A stretch of 64,000 nt of DNA. It comes from Salinisphaera sp049568105. Its GTDB lineage: Bacteria; Pseudomonadota; Gammaproteobacteria; Nevskiales; Salinisphaeraceae. This document shows positions 19,468-29,197 of this stretch, in pieces. The position numbers and the translations under genes were made by a program. The DNA lies in assembly GCF_049568105.1 (NCBI RefSeq), contig NZ_CP145335.1:248001-312000 (forward strand), given 5' to 3'. A model generated the notes under the pieces. The model was not told the DNA's origin and searched no databases. It saw only the letters and a list, made by a program, of their open reading frames with translations. The first letter of the stretch is position 1. The number at the start of each line of letters is the position of its first letter.

Positions 19468-20562
19468 ATGAGCCAAACCACCGCGAACGCACCGGCAACG
19501 ATGCAGGCCGTGGTCTGCCACGGCCCCGAGGATTATCGCCACGAATCGCGCCCGCGGCCGAGCGCCGGCCCCGGCGAAGTCGTGCTCAAGATCGGTGCCT
19601 GCGGCATCTGTGCCAGCGATGTGAAATGTCGCGGCGGTGCCGCGATGTTCTGGGGCAACGATAGCCAGCCGTCGTGGGTACAGGCGCCGGTGGTGGCCGG
19701 GCACGAGTTCTTCGGCGAGGTCGTCGAACTCGGTGAAGGCGCGGGCCGGCGGGCCGGGCTGGCGGTCGGCGACCGCGCCATCGCCGAGCAGATCGTACCC
19801 TGCGGTGAATGCCGATACTGCGACTCGGGCCATTACTGGATGTGCGAAGTACACAATATCTTTGGTTTCCAGCGCGAAGTAGCCGACGGCGGCATGGCCG
19901 AATACATGCGGGTGCCGGCCAACGCCCGGCTGCATCGTATCCCCGAAGCGTTGTCCCGGGCCGATGCAGCGTTCATCGAGCCACTGGCCTGTGGTATCCA
20001 TGCCGTCAATCGCGGCGATATCCAGCTCGATGACACGGTGGTGATTGCCGGTGCCGGCCCGATCGGCCTGGCAATGGTCCAGGTCGCCCGGCTCAAGACA
20101 CCGAAACGCTTGATCGTAATCGACATGCTCGATGAGCGCCTGCGTCTGGCCGAACGCTTCGGCGCGGACGTCACGCTCAATCCGGGGCGGGACGATGTCG
20201 GCGCCCGGGTCCGCGAGTTGACTGACGGCTATGGCTGCGACGTCTATATCGAGGCGACCGGCTCGCCGACCGGGGTACGCCAGGGCCTGGATATCATCCG
20301 CAAGCTGGGTCGGTTCGTGGAGTTCAGCGTGTTCGGCAAGGAGACTTCGGTCGACTGGTCGATCATCGGTGATCGCAAGGAACTGGACGTGCGCGGCGCC
20401 CATCTGTCGCCGCGGACCTTCCCGGTGGCCATCGACCTGCTGGCCCGCAAGCGGGTGACCACCGACGGCATCGTTACCCACGAACTGCCGCTGGCCGAGT
20501 TCGAAGAAGGCTTTCGTATGGCCACGGCGGCCGAATCGATCAAGGTGCTGCTGATTCCCTAA
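19468..20562 (+). CDS. Zinc-dependent polyol dehydrogenase (erythritol/L-threitol/sorbitol dehydrogenase-like)
   Basis: 364 aa medium-chain dehydrogenase. Catalytic zinc residues are the Cys of GICASD, the His-Glu of GHEFFGE and a later Glu. The structural zinc cluster CGECRYCDSGHYWMC has all four cysteines. The Rossmann motif is VVIAGAGPIGLA, with an acidic IDM after the next strand suggesting NAD+. It should oxidise an imported sugar alcohol to a ketose, substrate for the FGGY kinase across the control region. The closest family by eye is erythritol/L-threitol dehydrogenase, but ribitol or another pentitol fits the kinase better. AAGGAG precedes ATG 19468. Confidence 0.88.
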   Translation: MSQTTANAPATMQAVVCHGPEDYRHESRPRPSAGPGEVVLKIGACGICASDVKCRGGAAMFWGNDSQPSWVQAPVVAGHEFFGEVVELGEGAGRRAGLAVGDRAIAEQIVPCGECRYCDSGHYWMCEVHNIFGFQREVADGGMAEYMRVPANARLHRIPEALSRADAAFIEPLACGIHAVNRGDIQLDDTVVIAGAGPIGLAMVQVARLKTPKRLIVIDMLDERLRLAERFGADVTLNPGRDDVGARVRELTDGYGCDVYIEATGSPTGVRQGLDIIRKLGRFVEFSVFGKETSVDWSIIGDRKELDVRGAHLSPRTFPVAIDLLARKRVTTDGIVTHELPLAEFEEGFRMATAAESIKVLLIP

Positions 20563-20569
20563 GCCCGCT

Positions 20570-20598
20570 GCGGCGGCGCAGCGCGTATGCGCCGCCGC
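20570..20598. terminator. Hairpin between convergent dehydrogenase and lacI-type genes
   Basis: A perfect 11-bp stem (GCGGCGGCGCA / TGCGCCGCCGC) with a 7-base loop begins 7 bases after the dehydrogenase stop; its right arm reaches the stop of the convergent regulator gene. There is no T tract, so termination is inferred from stem strength and position. Confidence 0.5.
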
Positions 20599-21626
20599 TA
20601 CTCGATGAGTTCGCCGCGGACGGTCAACGTTTGAGGCGGCAGTTCTGGATCGGCGATGCGTTCGAGCAGCAGATCGAGGGCTTGCTGGCCGGCCCGGAAA
20701 CCGTCGTGGACCACGCAGGGCACGTGGATATCGAAAAGATCCAGATACGGCAGCCGGTCGATGCTGATCACGTCCAAGGCATCGGGGGCGATCCCGTGGG
20801 ATTTCATGGCCTGCAGGGCGCCGAGCGTAATCAGCTGGTTCATGCCGAAGATCGCCCGCGGCATGCCATGGGCCTCTAGATAGTGGCTGACCTGGGCGCG
20901 GGCCGGCTCTAAAGTGTAATCGCCCCACAGCACATCGACCGCGATGTCGCGTTCGCTTTCGGCCAATGCCTGATGTACTCCGGCCAGGCGTTGGCGTGCG
21001 ATCCGTGAATGTTCCGGCCCGGCCGCGACCAGCAGGCGTGACGAGCTCTGGTCGCCCACAGACGGCCCGGCGAACACGCGTTCGAGTAGATGGGCGGCTG
21101 CGCATTGGCCGGCCCAGCTATTGTCGAGGACGACCGAGCTGAAAGCGGCATCGTGCAGGGTACGATCGAGCTGCACTACGGCGACATCGCTATGGATCAG
21201 GCGCTCGATATAGTCCGGCTGATAGTCCGGCTCATCCGAGACCGGTGACAGTATGATCCCGGCGGCCTGGTAGCTGAGCAGGGTTTCGATGGCATTGGCT
21301 TCCAGCCAGGGCTCACCGTCGGTGTCGAACAGCAAAATCGCATAGTTGTGCCGCTTAGCATGGCGCGATACGGCCTTGATCATCTCGGCATAGAACGGAT
21401 TGTCGACGCTGGCGGTGACGAAGCCGATCAGCCGGCTGCGGCTATGCTTGAGCCCGCGGGCGAAGGCGTTGGGTACATAACCCAATTCGCTGGCCGCGGC
21501 TTCGATTTTAGAACGGGTTTCCGGTTTGACCATTTCCGGGCGGTTCAGCGCTCGGGACACGGTGATGTTGGTCAGTCCCACCCGGGCGGCAACATCGGAT
21601 ATGGTCACACGGCGATTGCGGGGCAT
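20598..21626 (-). CDS. LacI-family transcriptional regulator
   Basis: About 342 aa. The N-terminal helix-turn-helix reads VTISDVAARVGLTNITVSRAL, with hinge LGYVPNAFARGLK, followed by a periplasmic-binding-like effector domain (LIGFVTASVDNPFYAEMIKAV; AIFGMNQLITLGAL; DVISIDRLPYLDLF). ATG 21626 starts just before the HTH; a TTG at 21656 would extend it without benefit. Its position at the end of the polyol transport cluster, convergent with it, suggests it represses that cluster, perhaps through the inverted repeat at 15805-15824. The effector is probably the substrate or its phosphorylated ketose. Confidence 0.92.
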   Translation of the reverse strand: MPRNRRVTISDVAARVGLTNITVSRALNRPEMVKPETRSKIEAAASELGYVPNAFARGLKHSRSRLIGFVTASVDNPFYAEMIKAVSRHAKRHNYAILLFDTDGEPWLEANAIETLLSYQAAGIILSPVSDEPDYQPDYIERLIHSDVAVVQLDRTLHDAAFSSVVLDNSWAGQCAAAHLLERVFAGPSVGDQSSSRLLVAAGPEHSRIARQRLAGVHQALAESERDIAVDVLWGDYTLEPARAQVSHYLEAHGMPRAIFGMNQLITLGALQAMKSHGIAPDALDVISIDRLPYLDLFDIHVPCVVHDGFRAGQQALDLLLERIADPELPPQTLTVRGELIE

Positions 21627-21943
21627 GGAGCGGTTTCCGAATAGACATCGCGACAAGCTGTATGCTGCATCTTATCGCATAGAGTGCGGGAAAATCCGGT
21701 AAACATGGAGATGCATGTGCTCATCTTACGCCGTTTCGCTCCCTGGGCGGGCGCGATCGCTCGAAAAGCGGACCCGGCGTATCGCTGTCTAAGCCTGACT
21801 TTGGGGCCGCGACAATCGATACGTTGGGCGTTTGACATAGAAATCGGCGCCGCAGGCCTCGTGTAGACAACGAAGGCGGTCGCCAGCGGCGACAAGCCAA
21901 GTCAAAAGCTCGTCAAACAGCGGCCGGGCTGCTTGTCGCCGGA
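21627..21943. other. intergenic region upstream of the LacI-type gene
   Basis: About 315 bases between the regulator start and the end of the HIT-fold gene. It should contain the regulator promoter. I did not find a second copy of the ATTGCAA-N6-TTGCAAT palindrome here, and no small gene is convincing. Confidence 0.4.
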
Positions 21944-22801
21944 TCAGCCGGTGGGACAGGCCTCGCGCAGACAGCGGGCCGGGCCGATCGATTCCAGCCG
22001 CTCCAGATGTTCGGCATCGGTGACCAGCAAGGCGCCTGCGAAGCCCAATGCATTTATTTCGATGCCGCGGTAAGCCGCCTGTTGACGCGGTACGAGCCAC
22101 AGCCATTCCCGAGTTGCCAGCAGATTGTAGGCGCCCGCCTGTTCGGGGCCGGCGCTGGCCAGGCCGACGGCTTCGAGCAGTTCGTGGTAGCGGGCATGCA
22201 ATAACGCAGCCCCCTTAGCCGGCGTGGCCCATATCTCGGGCGATAGACGGGTCGCGGCATGCGGAAACGGCAGGGCCATACTACGGCCGATCCCGGAGGC
22301 TGGCAGATCCCGAGCCAGGGCATCAGCCACCGGCAGGGCCGGGCCAGTATTCGCCAGGGGCAGGTCGACCACTTGCAGATGTTTGTGAGGCTGGCTGGCG
22401 CCGGCTTCGGGGCCGCCGTTGTAGAACGCCAGCCCATCCCAATCGTGCAGGACCCGCAGCAGTGCCTGGCAGTCCTGCTGGCCGAGCAGGTGGGTTTGGG
22501 GCTTGTCGTCGGTCGTGACCAGCAGCAGATGAGGATCGAGCACCGGAAACTTGTTTAGCAGGCCTGCATGCGCAGGCGCCAGTTCGCCGACCCACAGGTC
22601 CGGATCGTAGGGTGGGGCGAACGGGTCTTTGGACGAACCCTGGAATGCGCTGCGCGGTTTCTGTTTCAGGCCATGTACGAGGCGCACGAGATAGGTCAGC
22701 CCGGCGTCTTCGATAAGCCGGATGTCGGTATCGATGGGCGCGAGCGCATGAGCAGCCAGTGCCTGCGTATGGGCTTGGCGGGTTGCGGCTTTCCAATTCA
22801 T
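21944..22801 (-). CDS. ATP adenylyltransferase / Ap4A phosphorylase II-like (HIT superfamily)
   Basis: 285 aa. The HIT-like motif QPHKHLQVV follows FYNGGPEAGAS, and the N-terminal KDPFAPPYDPDLWVG and LNKFPVLDPHLLLVT segments match the Apa2/DUF4922 type. Such enzymes phosphorolyse diadenosine tetraphosphate to ATP and ADP, or run the adenylyl transfer in reverse. Cytosolic. It lies downstream of the PAS-GGDEF-EAL gene on the same strand, 54 bases apart, and could be co-transcribed, but no functional link is evident. The start ATG 22801 has only a weak ribosome-binding site. Confidence 0.85.
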   Translation of the reverse strand: MNWKAATRQAHTQALAAHALAPIDTDIRLIEDAGLTYLVRLVHGLKQKPRSAFQGSSKDPFAPPYDPDLWVGELAPAHAGLLNKFPVLDPHLLLVTTDDKPQTHLLGQQDCQALLRVLHDWDGLAFYNGGPEAGASQPHKHLQVVDLPLANTGPALPVADALARDLPASGIGRSMALPFPHAATRLSPEIWATPAKGAALLHARYHELLEAVGLASAGPEQAGAYNLLATREWLWLVPRQQAAYRGIEINALGFAGALLVTDAEHLERLESIGPARCLREACPTG

Positions 22802-22854
22802 GGCCTAGAGCCTGACCCGTTGAACACCGGCAGTGCAAACGGATCGAACCCCGG

Positions 22855-25716
22855 TCAGGCTTGTTCGAGCCGGCGGTAGTCGCTGCCGGCAGCGAGTACT
22901 TCGGCGGCCGGAGCTGGGCGATGGAAATAGTAGCCCTGGAAACGGGTGAAGCCTTTTTTGACCAGTACATCCAGCATGGCGGCGGTTTCGACGCCTTCGG
23001 CGATGACGTCCAGCGATAGCGAGGCCGAAATATCGGCGATCGAGCCAATGACTGCACGGTCGATCGGGTCGCTTTCGATGTCTTGCACAAAAGAGCGATC
23101 GATTTTGATGCCGTCCACAGAAATCCGCTTGAGCATATCGAAGCTGTTATAACCGCTGGCGAAATCATCCAGCCATACAGTGAAACCGCGTGCCCTGAGG
23201 GCTTTGACCAGAAGCGGATAGTTGTCGCCGGTAAGTTCTTCGCTTTCCGTGATTTCGAAGCTCAGACAGCCGGCTGGGATCGTTCGGGCATCCAGGGTCT
23301 CAAGTATTTCCTTGTGAAACATCGGGTTGGTCAAGCTGGCCGGGGTCAGGTTGACGCTTAGATAGTGGTCCTTGGGCCATTTGTCTCGTAGGCAGTGGTC
23401 GCGGATGAGTTGGACTGCCGCGTTCACGACCCAGCGATCGATACGCAGCATCAACCCCAGGCTCTTGGCCGTGTCCATGAAGACTGCCGGACCGACCAGG
23501 GCGTCTTCGGTCTGAAAACGCAGCAGTGCCTCGTAGCCGACGCGGTTTCCGCTGGCGTCTACGATCGCCTGCAAATAGAGTTTGAAGCGATCCTGTTCCA
23601 GCCCGCTGTGCAACAGCTGGGCCGAATCCATATACGCCTGGGCCTGGGCGGCGACGGACGGGCTGGCGCCGAACAGGTAGTGGCGGCCACGGCCGGTGTT
23701 CTTGGCGGTGTACAGTGCTGCATCGCCATGGATCAGCGACTGCTCGGGCGAGGCCAATCGACCGTCGAGCAACGTGATCCCGATGCTCGCGCCGACCGAG
23801 ATCGGCCGCTCGGCATAGATGAACTTGAGATCGGCGATGGCGCGAATGAGCTTATCGGCTATGAACTGCGCCTGTTCATCGCTGTTGACGAACACCACCG
23901 CTGCGAATTCATCCCCGGCCAGACGCGCCAGTAAGGCCGTACAGGGCAGCCGGGCGCGCAGTACGTGCGCGATATGTTTGAGTAGCTCGTCGCCCGCGGC
24001 ATGGCCGTGGGTATCGTTGATGATCTTGAAGCGATCGATATCGATATAGAACAGATAGGCCGTGCCGGCCCCGGAACGGCTGCGCTGCCAGGCCGCAGTG
24101 ACGGCTTCCTCGAAGCCACGGCGGTTCGGCAGGGCGGTCAGCACGTCGTGATTGGCCTGATAGACCAGCTCGTCGGTCATGCGATGGGTTTCGCTGACAT
24201 CCTGAAAGACGAAGACTGCCCCCCGGATCAGGCCGTCGGCGTTATGGATTGGCGACACCGAGTCGACGATTGAGATGTGGCAGCCGTCTTGGCGCTTGAG
24301 CCGAGTGAAGATCGGCACCCGCAGACGCTGACCGCGACGCAGTACTTCGTCGACCGGATCGGGCAGTTGCCGGTCCTGTTCGGCATCCAGCAGCGTCACG
24401 CAATCGGCAAATCGTTGCCCGAGTAGCGCGGCCGCGTCGACGCCGAGTAGCGATTGCGCGGCTGGGTTGGCCTGGTTGATGCGCCCGGCGCGATCCACCC
24501 GAATCAAGCCTTCGCCGATCGCGCCGAAGGTGACTTCGGCCAGTTCTTTGGCTTCAAACAAGGCGCTTTCCGAGCGCTTACGCTCGGTAATGTCCTGTAT
24601 GTGGCAGATGAAGTGCAGCGGCCGATCGTCGCCATCGTGCAGCAGCGACATATCCAACTGTACGTTGATGGCCTGCCCGGCTTTGTGGAGGTAGCGTTTT
24701 TCGCTGCGCCGGGTTGTAAGTCGGCCGGCGAGCATGTCGTCCATGCCGGTCAGCGCGATCGGCAGGTCCTCGGGATGGGTGATGTCGCGAAAGCTGCGTG
24801 CCATCAGTTCGGCTTCGGTGTAGCCGAGCATGGCGCAGAGCGCGTGATTCACATGCAGCCACTCGCCAGTTGGCGCGATCAACGCGATGCCGATCGGCGC
24901 GTTGGCCAGCGTATCGGCCAGCCGTTGTCGGTCGCGTTGGGCTTCCTGTTCGCGGGCCTTGCGTTCGCTGATATCCGACAGCACCCCAATCAGGCGCGGG
25001 CCCGAAGACGCTTCATCCTCGACCAGTCCGGCGATTTCCTTGATCCACAACGGCTCGGCGTTCGGCAGGCACAGGCGGTATTCGCTTTGGTGCACCGGGC
25101 TCTGTCCGTCGATATGGGCCTTGAGACTGGCCTGGCGATTGGGCTGGTCCTCCAGGTGCACATAGCTGTCCCAGGTCCGTCGTGGCAGGGTCACTTCGGG
25201 ATTGCGGCTCAGGCCGATGCGGCGAGCAAAGCCGCCCATGACACGATAGAGATCGTCGTCGAAATCGAACTGGAGCAGACCAAGGCCGGCGCTTTCCCCG
25301 GCCAGGCGCCAGAGCTGTTGCTGCTCGGCCAGGCGTTGTTCCAGACCGCGACGGATATTCTGTTCGACCACGATATGCTCGACATCGAGCAATAGCCCGG
25401 TCGTGATCGTGGCCTGCCCCGGGCGTTGTTCGGCCTGGCCGATCGAATGGACGTGGCGCATGACACCGTCGGCCCGGATCAGCCGCAGAAACATGTTCCA
25501 GCTGTCGCCGGAGGCGACCGCCTCCCGCAGGGCTGCCTGCGAAGGGGGATCGAAAAACGACAGCCCGGCTTCTAGCGACGGGGTGAAATGTCGGGGGTCG
25601 AGTTTGTGAACGGCATAGATGCCGTCCGACCACCAGAGTTCGCCGGTTCCGGCATCCAGCGACCAGGTGCCACCTTGGGCGTGTTGATCCAGTACGTCGA
25701 TCGCGATGCGCTTCAC
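22855..25716 (-). CDS. PAS-GGDEF-EAL protein 1 (AGDEF, no I-site)
   Basis: 953 aa, no membrane segment. About four PAS-type sensor repeats (the third contains NAPIGIALIAPTGEWL and a PAC segment QDITERK) precede GGDEF and EAL domains. The GGDEF signature is AGDEF and the RxxD inhibitory site is absent (PCTA at that position). The EAL domain keeps YEALLRF, VNLTP, FEITES, DDFA, KIDRSF and AEGVET, so phosphodiesterase activity is likely; cyclase activity is uncertain. It is a paralogue of the next gene (26019-28877) with the same order and almost the same length, a tandem duplication. The N-terminal residues WWSDGIYAVHKLDP match WWSPGIYRLYGLDP there. Confidence 0.92.
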   Translation of the reverse strand: MKRIAIDVLDQHAQGGTWSLDAGTGELWWSDGIYAVHKLDPRHFTPSLEAGLSFFDPPSQAALREAVASGDSWNMFLRLIRADGVMRHVHSIGQAEQRPGQATITTGLLLDVEHIVVEQNIRRGLEQRLAEQQQLWRLAGESAGLGLLQFDFDDDLYRVMGGFARRIGLSRNPEVTLPRRTWDSYVHLEDQPNRQASLKAHIDGQSPVHQSEYRLCLPNAEPLWIKEIAGLVEDEASSGPRLIGVLSDISERKAREQEAQRDRQRLADTLANAPIGIALIAPTGEWLHVNHALCAMLGYTEAELMARSFRDITHPEDLPIALTGMDDMLAGRLTTRRSEKRYLHKAGQAINVQLDMSLLHDGDDRPLHFICHIQDITERKRSESALFEAKELAEVTFGAIGEGLIRVDRAGRINQANPAAQSLLGVDAAALLGQRFADCVTLLDAEQDRQLPDPVDEVLRRGQRLRVPIFTRLKRQDGCHISIVDSVSPIHNADGLIRGAVFVFQDVSETHRMTDELVYQANHDVLTALPNRRGFEEAVTAAWQRSRSGAGTAYLFYIDIDRFKIINDTHGHAAGDELLKHIAHVLRARLPCTALLARLAGDEFAAVVFVNSDEQAQFIADKLIRAIADLKFIYAERPISVGASIGITLLDGRLASPEQSLIHGDAALYTAKNTGRGRHYLFGASPSVAAQAQAYMDSAQLLHSGLEQDRFKLYLQAIVDASGNRVGYEALLRFQTEDALVGPAVFMDTAKSLGLMLRIDRWVVNAAVQLIRDHCLRDKWPKDHYLSVNLTPASLTNPMFHKEILETLDARTIPAGCLSFEITESEELTGDNYPLLVKALRARGFTVWLDDFASGYNSFDMLKRISVDGIKIDRSFVQDIESDPIDRAVIGSIADISASLSLDVIAEGVETAAMLDVLVKKGFTRFQGYYFHRPAPAAEVLAAGSDYRRLEQA

Positions 25717-26018
25717 GTCTAGGCCTTACGCTGGGCGGTCTCGGTTCGAGCGACCGCAGGGTTTAGCGCCCTGTGCCATCGGCCGGTTTCGAAAGAAAAA
25801 ACAGCCAGATGTGACGCAGCGTTAGAATAGTTTTTATAAAACCGCATGGTCATGGGGCACTACGATAGCCGAAACAGCCGCGTAGGCGCAGGAAGGCATA
25901 TTTATGCGCCACTATAAGCGCTAATCATCGGGGGGCAATGACCGTTCGGCGGATTGTCGGATAAAAAACTAGTTATCGCTCGGCACCCTGCGGCGTTGGG
26001 CAAGGGGCGACTGAATTT
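25717..26018. other. intergenic region between the paralogous GGDEF-EAL genes
   Basis: About 300 bases, locally AT-rich around 25790-25845 (runs of A and T, TTTTTATAAAA), unlike the surrounding GC-rich DNA, so probably the promoter of the downstream GGDEF-EAL gene. A weak inverted repeat GATAA-N8-TTATC (25960-25977) lies just after the upstream paralogue and may be part of its terminator. Confidence 0.45.
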
Positions 26019-28877
26019 TCAGCCACGATTCGCGCCATGGATAGCGCCAGCACAGCGGGTCGGGTTGGGCGCCGGTGGTTGGAAATAAAAGCCTTGAAAG
26101 CGTGCGATGCCGGCCTTGGCCAGCAGGGCAAAGCTGGTTTCGGTCTCGACGCCTTCGGCAATCATGGTCAGGTCGTGGCTGCGCGCGACATCTACGATAG
26201 CGCGCAGTACGGCCCGATTGATCGTGTCTTGGTCTAGTGAGTGAATGAATGCGCCATCGATTTTAATACCGTCGACATGGACACGTTTGAGTAGGTCGAA
26301 GCCCTGGTAGCTGCTCGCGAAGTCGTCGAGCCAGACCTCGAAGCCGCGGGTGCGGATCTGGTCGATCAACTCTGGATACTGCGCGCCGAACAGGGCATCG
26401 CTTTCGGCGATTTCGAATACCAGCCGCCCGGCATGCTGCGGGTTCGCATCCAATCGGCTCAGCAGTACCGCATGAAAGCGGGCATCGGCTAGGCTGAAAG
26501 GATTGAGATTAACGCTGAGATAGGCGCTTTCGGCGAGACCCGATGTCGGGCTATCAAGCAGTTCCAATGCCCGTTCGACGACCCAGAGATCGATCTCTGG
26601 GGTCAATCCGAGCCGTTTGGCGGCCGGCAGAAAAGCACTGGCCGGTACGACGTCGCTGCCGTCGCTGCTGACTGCCCGGAGCAAGGCCTCGTGCCCAATG
26701 GGTCGTGAATCGCAGTCGACGATCGGCTGTAGATACAAACGGAAGCCATCGTTGTCCAGCCCACGCCGCAGGAGTTCGGCGTCGTCCGGTGGGGCTGCAG
26801 CGCTCTCGGCCCGGTCGGAATTCTGGAATAGCCGGTAACAGTTTCGGCCGGCCTCTTTGGCGGCATACAGGGCGCTATCGGCCTGGGCCAGCGAAGCCTC
26901 GGGGGCATCCAGGGCCGCATCCAGGGCTGCGATGCCCACGCTCAGGCCGACCCGGTACGTTCGCCCGTCGTAGACGAATTCCAAGGCCTGGATGCTGCGG
27001 ATGAACTTGTCGGCGACCACCCGAGCGCCCTCGGCTTCGCGGGCATGTACGATCGCGGCGAACTCGTCGCCGCCCAGGCGTGCCAGGACGTCGCTGTCGC
27101 GCAATAGACCGCGCAGATTGGAGGCGACCCGGAACAGCAGTTCGTCGCCTGCGGCATGGCCACAATTGTCGTTGACTGCCTTGAAATGATCGAGGTCGAG
27201 ATACATCACGAACGCCCGCAGCATGCCGCTGCGTACTCGCTGCCAGGTCGCGGTCAGGCCTTGTTGGAAACCACGCCGGTTCGGCAGCCCAGTCAATGTG
27301 TCGTGGCTGGCCTGATGAATGAGTTCCTCGGTATGGCGGCGAGCTTCGCTGATGTCCTGAAATACGAACACAGCGCCCCGGATTTCACCGTTCTCGGCGC
27401 GGATCGCCGATAGCGAGTCGGCGATCGGGATCAGGCTGCCGTCGCGGCGGCACAGCCGGGTGAAAAGCGGAACCTGGGCACAGCCGCCGTATTCGAGGAC
27501 CGCCGGCAGCGGATGCTCGATCGGCTGGCCGTCATCTGGGTGATAGAACGTGATGCGATCGATGAATCGATGGTGGAGCAGGCTGTTGCGGGCTTCGCCG
27601 AGCAGATCGCAGGCCGCGGTGTTGGCTTGCTGGATGATCCCATGTCGGTCGATTCGGATGACCCCTTCGCCAATGGCCTCGAAGGTGATATTGGCCAGTT
27701 CGTGGGCCTCGAACAATTCGCGATGCTCGCGCCTGCGTTCGCTGATGTCCTGAACCTGGGCGATGAAATACAGCGGTTGGCCGGTCTCATCACGCAGCAG
27801 CGAGACATCGAGTTGGATGTCCACGGCGTGACCGGCCTTGTGGAGATAGCGTTTTTCTAGCCGATAGCCGAGAGTGTGCCCGGCCAGTAGACCTTCGGCC
27901 CGAGCCAGATCGTCTGCGAGGTCGTCGGGATGGGTGACATCCTGAAAGGTCAGGGCCAGCAGCTCGGTTTCGGAATACCCGATCATCTCGCACATGGCCT
28001 GGTTGACCGTCAGCCAACGGCCTTCAGGCGAGACCAGCGCGATGCCGATCGGGGCATTGCGCAGCGTCTGCTGTAGACGACGCTGGGATTGCTTGAGCGC
28101 GCGTTCGGCCTGCTTGCGGGCATCGATATCGGTGAGCGTACCGATGACCCGAACGCGCCCATCCTCGTGCCATGCCTTGCCGGCTTCGCGTACCCAAATC
28201 ATTCGTTGTTCAGGCAAGCACAGCCGGTATTCGCAATCGAACAATGCACTGCGGCCATCGGTATGGGCTGCCAGCTTGTGCCGGCGTGCTGCGCGATCGG
28301 CGTCATGCATGAGTTGATACCATGCGGCGTGGTCGAGCCGGGCTTTCTGTTCGCTCGTCAGGCCCAGGCGCCGAGCCAGTACGCCCGACAGGCTGATTTG
28401 GTCGGTGTCCAGATCGAGGTCGATCAAGCTCAGGCCGGCGCTCTCGCTCGCGGTTTGCCAGCGCAGTGCCTGTTCGGCCAGCTGTTGTTCCAGACGACGC
28501 TGGTTCTGGCGCCTTTCGGTTTCGTCGTGGACGTCAAAAAAAGCGCCGGCCAGCAATGGGGCGTGCCCGGCTCGCGGCTCGGCACTGCCGATGCCCTGCA
28601 TATGGCGTAACACACCATCGCTACGCTGCATCTGCAGCAAAAGATTCCAGCCTTGGCCCGTGGCTAGGGCGTGTTCGATCGCGGCCTGTACATGCGCCTG
28701 GGATTCGGGCGTCAGATAGCTCAGTGCCTGTTGCAAAGTAGGCCTGTGGCGCTCCGGATCGAGACCGTAGAGCCGGTATATGCCCGGTGACCACCATAGT
28801 TCGCTGCTGTCCGGGTCATACCACCACGTTCCGGCTCGCGCGTGGCGTTCGATGATCTCAATCGCGGTGGTCGGCAT
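26019..28877 (-). CDS. PAS-GGDEF-EAL protein 2 (canonical GGDEF with I-site)
   Basis: 952 aa soluble c-di-GMP turnover protein with PAS repeats, then GGDEF and EAL. The cyclase domain has an intact GGDEF signature (ARLGGDEFAAIV) and an RxxD I-site (RDSD) five residues upstream. The EAL domain keeps HEALLRA, VNLNP, FEIAES, DDFA, KIDGAF and AEGVET. Both activities are therefore possible, with GTP or c-di-GMP feedback setting the balance. It is a tandem paralogue of 22855-25716, retaining the cyclase features the copy has lost, which suggests division of labour after duplication. PAS ligands are unknown. Confidence 0.92.
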   Translation of the reverse strand: MPTTAIEIIERHARAGTWWYDPDSSELWWSPGIYRLYGLDPERHRPTLQQALSYLTPESQAHVQAAIEHALATGQGWNLLLQMQRSDGVLRHMQGIGSAEPRAGHAPLLAGAFFDVHDETERRQNQRRLEQQLAEQALRWQTASESAGLSLIDLDLDTDQISLSGVLARRLGLTSEQKARLDHAAWYQLMHDADRAARRHKLAAHTDGRSALFDCEYRLCLPEQRMIWVREAGKAWHEDGRVRVIGTLTDIDARKQAERALKQSQRRLQQTLRNAPIGIALVSPEGRWLTVNQAMCEMIGYSETELLALTFQDVTHPDDLADDLARAEGLLAGHTLGYRLEKRYLHKAGHAVDIQLDVSLLRDETGQPLYFIAQVQDISERRREHRELFEAHELANITFEAIGEGVIRIDRHGIIQQANTAACDLLGEARNSLLHHRFIDRITFYHPDDGQPIEHPLPAVLEYGGCAQVPLFTRLCRRDGSLIPIADSLSAIRAENGEIRGAVFVFQDISEARRHTEELIHQASHDTLTGLPNRRGFQQGLTATWQRVRSGMLRAFVMYLDLDHFKAVNDNCGHAAGDELLFRVASNLRGLLRDSDVLARLGGDEFAAIVHAREAEGARVVADKFIRSIQALEFVYDGRTYRVGLSVGIAALDAALDAPEASLAQADSALYAAKEAGRNCYRLFQNSDRAESAAAPPDDAELLRRGLDNDGFRLYLQPIVDCDSRPIGHEALLRAVSSDGSDVVPASAFLPAAKRLGLTPEIDLWVVERALELLDSPTSGLAESAYLSVNLNPFSLADARFHAVLLSRLDANPQHAGRLVFEIAESDALFGAQYPELIDQIRTRGFEVWLDDFASSYQGFDLLKRVHVDGIKIDGAFIHSLDQDTINRAVLRAIVDVARSHDLTMIAEGVETETSFALLAKAGIARFQGFYFQPPAPNPTRCAGAIHGANRG

Positions 28878-29197
28878 ATTCGGTTCGGCTTGTGATTTAC
28901 GGCCGGCGTCCGGCGGCTATCGGAATGGCCCGGCAGACAATCCGGATACGAAAGACTCGGTACAGCCGGATGAACTCGTTTCGGTTGCACTGAGCGATAC
29001 GATCGGGCGCCCTGCCATGCGGCAGCATGGCAGCCGCGAGTGCGATCGTATTCCTGGCATGGGCAGAGCGCAGCAGGTCATCTCGCCCGGCCCCGGCCTT
29101 TTAATATGTATCCATTGCCATGGTAACGAACATAATCGGTGCCGCTCGATAAAACTCTTACAGCCGGCCGATTGGATCGAATGACCGGGGCCGCTGT
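28878..29197. other. intergenic region with a perfect hairpin
   Basis: About 320 bases between the MFS pump gene end and the GGDEF-EAL start. Contains the hairpin listed at 29012-29033 and a short AT-rich stretch around 29100-29160. No gene recognised. Confidence 0.4.
29012..29033. terminator. Hairpin downstream of the MFS gene
   Basis: CTGCCATGC-GGCA-GCATGGCAG, a perfect 9-bp stem with a 4-base loop, about 165 bases past the MFS stop on its strand. There is no T tract, and it could instead be a regulatory element upstream of the GGDEF-EAL gene. Confidence 0.3.

Noticed and set aside
19381..21105. 574-codon minus-strand open frame antisense to the dehydrogenase gene
   Set aside because: Covers an intact zinc dehydrogenase gene on the plus strand with strong motifs; the antisense product has no recognisable domain.
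22810..22860. Terminator after the first GGDEF-EAL gene (GCCTGACC ... GGTCAGGC)
   Set aside because: The arms are 35 bases apart and overlap the end of the gene; too loose to call.
24454..25395. 313-codon plus-strand frame opposite the first GGDEF-EAL gene
   Set aside because: Antisense shadow; the minus-strand product shows complete PAS, GGDEF and EAL motifs.
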